DNA from: an uncultured Clostridia bacterium | GTDB lineage: Bacteria > Bacillota > Clostridia > Saccharofermentanales > Saccharofermentanaceae | Length of the DNA stretch: 41,902 nt | Assembly: GCA_905235455.1 (NCBI GenBank) | Contig: CAJOLL010000007.1 | Location: 1 to 41,902 of the forward strand | Direction: 5' to 3' | Part shown: positions 32,376 to 39,379 of the stretch, one piece after another | Position numbering within the stretch: the stretch's first letter is position 1 | Layout of the letters: the number at the start of each line of letters is the position of its first letter | The notes under the pieces: model-generated | The model's input: the letters and a program-made list of their open reading frames with translations, nothing else | Database searches by the model: none | What the model was told of the DNA's origin: nothing | Position numbers and translations under genes: made by a program

Positions 32376-33663
32376 AGAAATCTTTGTCCCTTCTCTTGAT
32401 CTCTTCAAGCACGATCTCGCGGTATTCTTTCGCGAAATCTCTGTTCTCATACTGGCTGAAATCTACTTCTTCAGTCTCTGTCGGCTCGTACGGAATCGTC
32501 TCCTCGATGTTCTGCGCGGAACGCTTCGCAAATACGAGGCTTTCGAGGAGAGAATTGCTGCCGAGACGGTTCTTGCCGTGAACACCCGTGCAGGAAGTCT
32601 CGCCGATCGCATAGAGGTTGTCCATCGATGTTCTGCCCTTAAGGTCGACTTCGATACCGCCCATGAAGTAGTGCTGTGCCGGGGTTACCGGGAAAGGCTC
32701 CTTCAGGATATCGTAGCCTTCCTCTTTGCAGTGCTCGAGGATGTTCGGGAAGTGGCTCTTGACGAGTTCCGGATCGAGGTGGGTCACATCAAGCCAGACG
32801 AAGCCTCTGCCGTCGATCGCCATCTGCTTCTTGATCGCAGCCGAAACGACGTCACGCGGCTGAAGTTCGTCGGTGAAGCGCTCCATGTTCTTGTTCCGGA
32901 GCACGCCGCCCTCGCCTCTTACCGCCTCGGAGATGAGGAAGGATCTGCCCGGCTTCTCGGAATAGAGGGATGTCGGGTGGATCTGGATATAGTTGATGTC
33001 CTTAAGAAGGACGTTATGCTTCAGCGCGATCGCGAGGGCGTCGCCCGTGATGTGACGGAAAGCGGTGCTGTGCCGAAAGAGTCCGCCGATACCGCCTGTT
33101 GCAAGTACTACGGCTTTGCCGAATACCGCGTGAAAAGCACCGTCCGCATCTTGTGTGATGATGCCTTTGCAGACATTCTTTTCACAGATCAGATCGACCA
33201 TGGTCGTGTGCTCGTGAAGATCGATGTTCTTCTTTTCACGGACATTCTGCAGAAGCTTACTGGTGATCTCCTGGCCGGTGATGTCCTCGTGGTGGAGGAT
33301 ACGGGAAGCGGAGTGACCGCCTTCCTTCGTAAGATCCAGGTCGTCGCCCTTTTTATCAAAGTTGACGTGATAGTCGAGGAGTTCACGGATGATGACCGGA
33401 GACTGACGTATCATGGTATCGACGGCCTTTCTCGAGTTCTCATAGTGACCGGCACGCAGAGTATCCTCAAAGTAGTCTTCGTAATCCTCGGAGTCCTTAA
33501 GCGCCGCAATACCGCCCTGGGCGAGATAAGAAGCGCTGTTCTCGAGAGTATCCTTTGTGATCATGTAAATGGAAAGATTTTCCGGAAGATGAAGTGCGCA
33601 GAAAAGACCTGCGGCGCCGGTGCCGACGATAACGACATCAGCTGAACTAGTGGAATAGGACAT
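32356..33663 (-). CDS. nadB: L-aspartate oxidase
   Basis: A 435-residue flavoprotein that oxidises aspartate to iminoaspartate, the first step of NAD synthesis. The N-terminal FAD motif is VVIVGTGAAGLFCALHL; further motifs are SYLAQGGIAAL, EGGHSASRILHHEDITGQEI, VLATGGIGGLF, QIHPTSLYSE, FLISEAVRGEGG, PAQHYFMGGIEVD and GKNRLGSNSLLESLVFAKR. At 435 residues the C-terminal helical domain is shorter than in the roughly 530-residue enteric enzymes, as in other Clostridia. The ATG at 33663 follows AGGGGG. The quinolinate synthase gene nadA that completes the pathway is not in the window. Confidence 0.95.
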   Translation of the reverse strand: MSYSTSSADVVIVGTGAAGLFCALHLPENLSIYMITKDTLENSASYLAQGGIAALKDSEDYEDYFEDTLRAGHYENSRKAVDTMIRQSPVIIRELLDYHVNFDKKGDDLDLTKEGGHSASRILHHEDITGQEITSKLLQNVREKKNIDLHEHTTMVDLICEKNVCKGIITQDADGAFHAVFGKAVVLATGGIGGLFRHSTAFRHITGDALAIALKHNVLLKDINYIQIHPTSLYSEKPGRSFLISEAVRGEGGVLRNKNMERFTDELQPRDVVSAAIKKQMAIDGRGFVWLDVTHLDPELVKSHFPNILEHCKEEGYDILKEPFPVTPAQHYFMGGIEVDLKGRTSMDNLYAIGETSCTGVHGKNRLGSNSLLESLVFAKRSAQNIEETIPYEPTETEEVDFSQYENRDFAKEYREIVLEEIKRRDKDFYEQWCT

Positions 33664-33689
33664 ATTATGATCCCCCTAACAAAATAGCC

Positions 33690-33718
33690 TTTTTAGAAAG
33701 TGCTTTTCCCGCTGTCAA
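33690..33718 (-). promoter_or_regulatory. nadB promoter
   Basis: Minus-strand TTGACA (complement of 33713-33718), a 17-base spacer, then TAAAAA (complement of 33690-33695) as a weak -10. The spacer contains a whole copy of the dispersed motif (GAAAAGCAC, 33700-33708). The leader would be about 20 bases. Confidence 0.45.
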
Positions 33719-33779
33719 AATAGTATTAGTTTAGCAGTAAGAAAAAGGCTTTTTTCGATTTTATCACGCGTATCGGCAA

Positions 33780-33808
33780 GTGACAAGGGAAAGGGGAAGA
33801 GGTATAAT
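33780..33808 (+). promoter_or_regulatory. Promoter of the unknown membrane protein gene at 33882
   Basis: GTGACA (33780-33785) and TATAAT (33803-33808) are separated by 17 bases. The leader runs about 65 bases to the ATG at 33882. Confidence 0.7.
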
Positions 33809-33881
33809 ACATTATTGTGTGAAACTGGGCTTTTATGTCCGAAGGAAACACGAAAGATCTTTACGGAAAGGAGAATCGAAG

Positions 33882-34745
33882 ATGAAACGCGACATCATCG
33901 GGGACATTTTTCTCGGAGGAGTGCTGCTTTCTTTGCTCTTTCTGTTCTCTTTTCCCGCATATTTCTGTTACAGCCGCAATGTGCCGCGTGACATTTCCCT
34001 CGTTGAAAGGATCATGAGCGTTTGTTTTCTCCTCGGCCTGACCATGTCCATTATCTGGTCGTGCTGGAAGAAAAAAGTCTGGGCCATGCTCGGTATCTGC
34101 ACATTCGGGCTTCTGGCATATCTGCCGAAGTGGTTTTTGCCGAAGATCGACGCGCGTATCGCCAAAAACGGTAAAAATCTGATCGATTCGTTTTTCTCGA
34201 TGACCTTAAGCCGCATCCATGAACTGATACATGCCCCGTTTACCGGTCTTCTCGGAATGATGTCCGAAAAAACGGTCGAAAAGCTCCCGTATCTGATCCT
34301 TCCGGTCGCGGCGATCGCATATGTATGCACAAGGATCGTTGCTTTCTATCACGACGCTTATGTGAAGGAAAAGAAGCAGATCCACGATTTTAATCATTTC
34401 AGGAAGACCAGCGAGATCCGTACACCGGTCATGGCCTTCGATATGCCGGAAGAAGCCCCGTCGCCTCTCGGCACGATCGTTCTGAACGAAAAGGCCGAGA
34501 TCGAAAAGGAGACTTTCCCGATCAAGCCGCAGGAAAATGCGCAGACCGTGACCAATGTCCTTTCGTCGGACGAGCCGGTGAAACTGCCGGAGGGCGATGC
34601 GACAGTCGTGATCCCGCTTGCGGCCCACGCCCCTTCGTCAAAAGCACCTGAAGCGGCACCAAAAGAAGATGAGCATCTCGATTTCCCGGATGTGCACGGT
34701 GAAGCAGAGAAGATAGACGTTTTCGGCGACAGCGATCTGGACTGA
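33882..34745 (+). CDS. Unknown membrane protein with long cytoplasmic tail
   Basis: A 287-residue protein. Hydrophobic spans are at about 7-29, 38-55 and 58-73, plus one at about 130-149; the last 120 residues are polar, acidic and proline-containing (FDMPEEAPSPLGTIVLNEKAEIEKE and on to FGDSDLD), probably disordered. I do not recognise a family. GAAAGGAG lies 8 bases before the ATG at 33882, and the upstream open frame would include the promoter, so it is not used. The hemolysin-III-like gene follows after 66 bases without an evident terminator and may be co-transcribed. Confidence 0.75.
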   Translation: MKRDIIGDIFLGGVLLSLLFLFSFPAYFCYSRNVPRDISLVERIMSVCFLLGLTMSIIWSCWKKKVWAMLGICTFGLLAYLPKWFLPKIDARIAKNGKNLIDSFFSMTLSRIHELIHAPFTGLLGMMSEKTVEKLPYLILPVAAIAYVCTRIVAFYHDAYVKEKKQIHDFNHFRKTSEIRTPVMAFDMPEEAPSPLGTIVLNEKAEIEKETFPIKPQENAQTVTNVLSSDEPVKLPEGDATVVIPLAAHAPSSKAPEAAPKEDEHLDFPDVHGEAEKIDVFGDSDLD

Positions 34746-34811
34746 CCGCAAGCCGCGATAGATAAATGAAACAGGTCTTACAAAAAGGACTGAAAAATAG
34801 GAGGGATAAAC

Positions 34812-35606
34812 ATGTCAACGAACAAAGCATTCTGGCGGGTATGGCTGGAAGGTTCGAGATCACATAAGGAGACAAGGGGCGCCGACGCGGCCTCGGATCC
34901 GCTGGAGGAAGGTCTTGCCGACCTGACCTGGTCGGATGAGGAATCCGCAAAGAAAGTAAAGACCGAAGAAACTTTCGGTGAAGAGATCGGAAACGCGACG
35001 ACGCATGGTGTCATGGCGCTCTTTATGCTGGCCATACTGCCGTACGCAGCTGTCCATGCCTATCTTTCGGCAAGAAGCGGTAATGCCGTTCTGGATACGG
35101 TCGCGGTCTCGATTTTTTGCGTCGGTACGTTCCTGATGTTCCTGATGTCAACGATCGACCACACCATGATGCACGGCACCAAGCAGAAAGAAGTCTTTAA
35201 CCGCCTCGACCACATCATGATCTTCTACGCCATCGCCGGCGCGTATACGCCGATCTGCCTGACGATCATCGGCGGCAAGTGGGGCATCGGCCTTTGCGTG
35301 GCTCAGTGGATCGTCGTTATCGCGGGAACGATCATGAAGGCAATCGCTTTTTCCAAGTCGCTGATCTCGTATATTTTTTCCGCGTTGCTTTATCTTCTGA
35401 TGGGCTGGATGATCGTTTTGTGCTTCCCGATCCTGTATGCACAGGCAAATCCGGTCACTTTCTGGCTGATCCTCGCCGGCGGTATCTGCTACACGACGAG
35501 TGTCATCCTTTTCTTCATGCGCTTTAAGTTCGCGCACATGATCTTCCACCTGCTGGTCGATTTCGGCGCGATCTGCCACGTGATCGCACTTTGCTTCTTC
35601 GCATAA
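34812..35606 (+). CDS. Hemolysin III / PAQR-family membrane protein
   Basis: A 264-residue protein: a charged soluble N-terminal extension of about 55 residues, then seven hydrophobic spans. Family motifs are EEIGNATTHGVMALF, STIDHTMMHGTKQKEVFNRLDHIMIFYAIAGAYTPICL and, near the C-terminus, HMIFHLLVDFGAICHVIAL; the His and Asp residues in these motifs are the likely metal-binding set of the PAQR superfamily. Bacterial members such as TrhA influence membrane fluidity. The long N-terminus is unusual for the family. AGGAGGG lies 6 bases before the ATG. A terminator follows the gene. Confidence 0.9.
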   Translation: MSTNKAFWRVWLEGSRSHKETRGADAASDPLEEGLADLTWSDEESAKKVKTEETFGEEIGNATTHGVMALFMLAILPYAAVHAYLSARSGNAVLDTVAVSIFCVGTFLMFLMSTIDHTMMHGTKQKEVFNRLDHIMIFYAIAGAYTPICLTIIGGKWGIGLCVAQWIVVIAGTIMKAIAFSKSLISYIFSALLYLLMGWMIVLCFPILYAQANPVTFWLILAGGICYTTSVILFFMRFKFAHMIFHLLVDFGAICHVIALCFFA

Positions 35607-35640
35607 ACGCGGCGCGGATCCGCATATAAAGAAAAGTGAC

Positions 35641-35666
35641 AAATCCCTTATCCCGATAAGGGATTT
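35641..35666. terminator. Intrinsic terminator after the hemolysin-III-type gene
   Basis: AAATCCCTTATC and GATAAGGGATTT form a perfect 12-bp stem with a CC loop, followed by TTCAATTTATAATT. A TATAAT at 35673-35678 just beyond may be the -10 of the next gene, though no -35 is visible. Confidence 0.8.
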
Positions 35667-35736
35667 TCAATTTATAATTAAAGTCGATTCGTTGTGAAAC
35701 TTCCAAGGGAAAGGGAAAGGGAAAAGGAGATATCGC

Positions 35737-37434
35737 ATGAAAAAGAATCTGAAGATCATGGCGCTGGTGCTCGCGGCTTCGTTGATCGTGCCGCTTGCCG
35801 CCTGCTCGAAAAAGACAGAGGAAACCAGAAAAAAGAGAAAGACGAAGAAGACCACTTCTGTCGAAGAAACGAAAAAAACTAAAAATACCACGCAGAGAGA
35901 GACAGAAGAGCCTGTCGATACCACCGATACAAAAGTACCGTCCGCACCTACGGACACAACCTCGGATCTTCTGATCACGCTTCCGGACGAAAACTGCGCG
36001 ATCGAATACCCGACATCGGAAACCTTTCATTATTCCATGGATCTGACCCTGGATACAGAAAAGAACCAGGTCGGCGGGCATGTGGATATCGAGTTTTTCA
36101 ACTATTCTGCGGACACATGGGACGAACTGTGCTTTCGTGACTATTCCAGCCTTTTTGAAGATGGAAGCGGAGTTGCAGCTTCGGCGTACACACAGACAAA
36201 CGGCGCGCTGACCGAGATCGATAACATCACGGACGGCCGTTCCGGAGAAAAGATCGATTACAGCCGCGATACCGATGTATCTGTTGTATGGGTCAAGCTT
36301 TCTTCGCCTCTTGCTCCGAATGAAAAGATGACATTGTCTTATGATTTTACGGCCCGGATCCCGACGATCCCCGACCGCTATGGCGTGAGCGACGGCGTAT
36401 ATAATGTTACGAATTTCTATCCGATCCTTGCCGAATATACAGAGTCGGGCTGGTCGCATGAGGCGTTCTACACATTGGGCGAATGCTTCTTCTCGGAGAT
36501 CTCCCAATACGATGTCACTCTCACGGTTCCGGAAGAATATATGGTGCTTTCTACGGGAACGGAAGCTTCTTCGCGGAACAGTGACGGAAAGACCACCTAT
36601 CAGTTCGACGCGCCGAACGTCCGCGATTTCGTATTCTGCGCATGCGCGTCTTTTGAAAAGATCGAAGGAGACTATGACGGCACACATATCAATGTCGTCT
36701 ATGACAAGGCGCATCCGGCATCTGATCAGATGGATGAGTGCCTGAAGGCTTGCCTGAAGGCTTCGCAGGATTCACTTGCTGCCTTTAACGCGGCATTCGG
36801 CAAATACCCGTATCCGGAACTGGACGTTATCCTTGCACCGATCGATGCCGGAGGTATGGAGTATCCGAATCTGGTCATCATTACCGTAGATGATTTTTAC
36901 TGTTCTTCGAACCAATATGAAGCGATCCCGTTCCAGACCATTTCCGGGGTCGTGGCCCATGAGATCGGGCATCAGTGGTTTATGGGCATCGTCGGAAGTA
37001 ATTCCGGTATGGAGCCGTGGCTGGATGAGTCTTTTGCTTCTTATACGGAGATCGTCTATGCCGAGTATCTTGGTGTGGATTCGATGTATTATTACTACTC
37101 GGACACTATTGAAGATCTGAAAGATCCGGTTACGCAGAGTTCTCTGAAGGCGTCGGACTACATTCCGATCAACAGATCCTACTATTCATTCAGTAATGAC
37201 GGCGCGTATCTCATGTCCGCGTATGAGTTTGGAAAGATGGCGCTTTACCAGATGGAAGAGATCCTCGGGAGAGAGAATTTTCACGGCATCATCCGTGAAT
37301 ATGTCCGGAGAAACGCTTTTACCAATTCGACGGCACAGCGCTTCTTCGAGGTGCTTTTCGAGGCGGCGGGAACAAATAACGAAGATCTGAATAAGCTCGT
37401 CGAAGGATGCTTCGAAGGCGTCGGACCAAGCTGA
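35737..37434 (+). CDS. M1-family zinc metallopeptidase lipoprotein
   Basis: A 565-residue exported peptidase. Signal peptide with lipobox LAAC (Cys23), a Lys/Thr/Glu-rich linker to about 80, an N-terminal beta domain, then the catalytic domain: GGMEYPNLVII in place of the GAMEN aminopeptidase motif, the zinc site HEIGHQWF near residues 408-412, and the third ligand Glu in WLDESFASYTE. M1 enzymes remove N-terminal residues from peptides. GGMEY rather than GAMEN is common among bacterial lipoprotein members, so exact specificity is uncertain. AAGGAG precedes the ATG. It is monocistronic, with a strong terminator downstream. Confidence 0.9.
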   Translation: MKKNLKIMALVLAASLIVPLAACSKKTEETRKKRKTKKTTSVEETKKTKNTTQRETEEPVDTTDTKVPSAPTDTTSDLLITLPDENCAIEYPTSETFHYSMDLTLDTEKNQVGGHVDIEFFNYSADTWDELCFRDYSSLFEDGSGVAASAYTQTNGALTEIDNITDGRSGEKIDYSRDTDVSVVWVKLSSPLAPNEKMTLSYDFTARIPTIPDRYGVSDGVYNVTNFYPILAEYTESGWSHEAFYTLGECFFSEISQYDVTLTVPEEYMVLSTGTEASSRNSDGKTTYQFDAPNVRDFVFCACASFEKIEGDYDGTHINVVYDKAHPASDQMDECLKACLKASQDSLAAFNAAFGKYPYPELDVILAPIDAGGMEYPNLVIITVDDFYCSSNQYEAIPFQTISGVVAHEIGHQWFMGIVGSNSGMEPWLDESFASYTEIVYAEYLGVDSMYYYYSDTIEDLKDPVTQSSLKASDYIPINRSYYSFSNDGAYLMSAYEFGKMALYQMEEILGRENFHGIIREYVRRNAFTNSTAQRFFEVLFEAAGTNNEDLNKLVEGCFEGVGPS

Positions 37435-37459
37435 GTAAAAAAGTGCTTTTCGATAAACA

Positions 37460-37491
37460 AAAAGCGTCCCGGGGAATAACGGGGCGCTTTT
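37460..37491. terminator. Intrinsic terminator after the M1 peptidase gene
   Basis: AAAAGCGTCCCG and CGGGGCGCTTTT form a 12-bp stem with one G-U pair and an 8-base loop, ending in a T tract. A copy of the dispersed motif (37443-37450) lies between the stop codon and this stem. Confidence 0.9.
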
Positions 37492-37577
37492 AATCTTTTC
37501 TTGCATTATCGGGACTTGCGAATTATAATGTTCCGTGCTGATATTTCATAAGAATAGAAAAAAGGAAGGGCATAATT

Positions 37578-39161
37578 ATGTCTAAGCAGGATAGGTCAGG
37601 GAAAGCAAAGACCAAAAAACATATGAAAACTTCCAAGAAAAACAAGATCATCGTGATCCTCGTCGTGGTCGCGCTGGTCCTTACGAGCTTTTTGTATTTT
37701 GCTCATATCACCGGATTCTGGGCGAAGGTGATTCCGGGTGCTTCGATCAAGCATACGGTCGACGGCAAAGAGAAGACGGTCAAGAACGTCCCGATCGTGG
37801 AGATGAACTATTACTACTCCATGGCTTATAGCCAGATGATCAACAGCGGTATCATCGATTACGAATCCGATCTTGATCTGGTTATCGATGAGACATCCGG
37901 CCAGACATATCGTCAGAGGATCTGGGAAACAGCGGCGAACAACGTCCAGCAGGAATACATCCTGGCGAAGGCGGCTTCTGATGCAGGTTACGATGACAGA
38001 GCTTCCGAGAGATATGCAGAAACCCTGGTCGAAGATATGCGTTCCATGACGAACTACTACAACGCCATCCGCGGCACAAACATGACGATGGATCAGTATC
38101 TGCAGAGCACATACGGCCCGGGCATGACGGTCCAGACCTATCGTAAGATCATGCAGAGAAAAGCACTGATCGACGAGTACACCGCGTACTATAAGCTGGT
38201 TCAGTGCGCTCCGACCACAGAAGAGATCATGGCAAAGTATAACGAAGATCCTTCGTCCTACGAGAGAGTGCAGATTCAGGCATACTTCATCAGCGCTAAC
38301 CTCACTGCCGATACGACGGGAGAAGAAAAGACAAAGGCGTTGGAAGAAGCTTCCAAGAAAGCTCACGAGATCGCAGACGGATGTGTAAACGCGGTTGAGT
38401 TCCAGACAAGAGTCTCGGCGGTCTGCACGGAAGAGTACAGAAACCGTATGATCAACGGCGAAGACCCGACGACGGTCAGCGATCTTACCAAGGAGCAGGT
38501 CAAGCAGTATAACGAAGAATTTGCCGAGCTCTGTTTTGCGGAAGGCACAAAGGAAAATACGACCATGGTATTCGAGGACAGCGAGCAGCAGGGTGCTTTC
38601 GCAGTGCTTTTCGAGAAGAAGTACATCGACGAAGAGCCGACGGCGCAGCTTCGTTTCCTGCAGTTGAACGACGATCTCATGCAGGACCTTTCCAAGACGC
38701 CGGAAGAGAAGGCAGAGTCTTTTACGAAGTATCATAAGCAGGCAGAAGAGATCATGGCCGGCATTACTTCTGAGGATGAGTTCATCGCAGCCGTAAAAGA
38801 GCACTCCACAGACTCTTCTACATATATTAACGGCGGCATGATGTACGGCATCAGACAGGACAACACCAACTACTTCAAGCCGACGATCCTTGAAGAAGGC
38901 GCTGATCCGGTACTTCCGGAAGAAGATGCCAAGCTGATCGAGTGGCTCTACAGCGCAGACAGAAAGCGCGGCGACATGATCATCATCGATTGCGCAAGCT
39001 CTGTAAAGATCTTCTACTACATCGATGTCATCCCGGGTTATCAGAACGACATCCGCACGGATATGATCACAGAGAAGTACGACGATTGGTACAACGGACT
39101 GATCAACGATTCGTCCTATTCGACAGTAGTAAACAACGGTCTGATCGATTTCTTTACGTAA
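37578..39161 (+). CDS. Membrane-anchored parvulin/PrsA-like foldase, degenerate rotamase
   Basis: A 527-residue protein with a very basic cytoplasmic start (KAKTKKHMKTSKKNKI), one membrane anchor at about 25-45 and a large extracytoplasmic part. The N-terminal half is helical and resembles the SurA/PrsA chaperone region (RQRIWETAANNVQQEYILAKAA). A later segment, EDEFIAAVKEHSTDSSTYINGGMMYGI, has the spacing of the parvulin signature (S-D-S-x-x-x-GG-x-x-G). The rotamase domain is otherwise weak, so chaperone activity is more likely than isomerase activity. AAGGAAGG lies 8 bases before the ATG. It is monocistronic; the rpoB promoter follows. Confidence 0.72.
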   Translation: MSKQDRSGKAKTKKHMKTSKKNKIIVILVVVALVLTSFLYFAHITGFWAKVIPGASIKHTVDGKEKTVKNVPIVEMNYYYSMAYSQMINSGIIDYESDLDLVIDETSGQTYRQRIWETAANNVQQEYILAKAASDAGYDDRASERYAETLVEDMRSMTNYYNAIRGTNMTMDQYLQSTYGPGMTVQTYRKIMQRKALIDEYTAYYKLVQCAPTTEEIMAKYNEDPSSYERVQIQAYFISANLTADTTGEEKTKALEEASKKAHEIADGCVNAVEFQTRVSAVCTEEYRNRMINGEDPTTVSDLTKEQVKQYNEEFAELCFAEGTKENTTMVFEDSEQQGAFAVLFEKKYIDEEPTAQLRFLQLNDDLMQDLSKTPEEKAESFTKYHKQAEEIMAGITSEDEFIAAVKEHSTDSSTYINGGMMYGIRQDNTNYFKPTILEEGADPVLPEEDAKLIEWLYSADRKRGDMIIIDCASSVKIFYYIDVIPGYQNDIRTDMITEKYDDWYNGLINDSSYSTVVNNGLIDFFT

Positions 39162-39193
39162 TACAGATTCTTTTTCGATAAAGAAAATTTGCA

Positions 39194-39222
39194 TTGACAC
39201 TGGAAAAAGATCGTGATATCAT
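39194..39222 (+). promoter_or_regulatory. rpoB promoter (extended -10)
   Basis: TTGACA (39194-39199) and TATCAT (39217-39222) are 17 bases apart, and TGA immediately precedes the -10 (extended -10). The RNA should start near 39229. It is one of the best promoters in the window and shows that rpoB does not depend solely on an upstream ribosomal-protein operon. Confidence 0.85.
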
Positions 39223-39237
39223 TCTATACTGCGTTAC

Positions 39238-39264
39238 AATGGGTAGGGCTACTTTACCCATTTT
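39238..39264 (+). terminator. Promoter-proximal hairpin, possible rpoB attenuator
   Basis: AATGGGTA (39238-39245) pairs with TACCCATT (39255-39262), followed by TT; the T run at 39261-39264 is part of and just beyond the stem. It lies within the first 35 bases of the expected transcript. This may be an attenuator or an RNA-stabilising 5' hairpin. Confidence 0.5.
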
Positions 39265-39317
39265 AACGGAAAAGCACGGCGGAGCTTGCAAAGCCTGCTT
39301 TTGGAGTATATAGGAAG

Positions 39318-39358
39318 GTACGCGATCTTTTTGCGTACACGTAAACAGAGTTGTTTAC
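39318..39358 (+). promoter_or_regulatory. Two further hairpins in rpoB leader
   Basis: GTACGC/GCGTAC (39318-39323 with 39333-39338) and GTAAAC/GTTTAC (39341-39346 with 39353-39358) are adjacent stems, the second ending 21 bases before the rpoB start. With the hairpin at 39238 they make a structured leader of about 150 bases that also contains a copy of the dispersed motif (39270-39277). Confidence 0.5.
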
Positions 39359-39379
39359 GAAGTCGAGAGGTGATGTGTA

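Noticed and set aside
37596-39200. 534-codon minus-strand open frame opposite the foldase gene
   Set aside because: Antisense shadow of a well-supported plus-strand gene, with Cys/His/Arg-rich non-protein-like composition.
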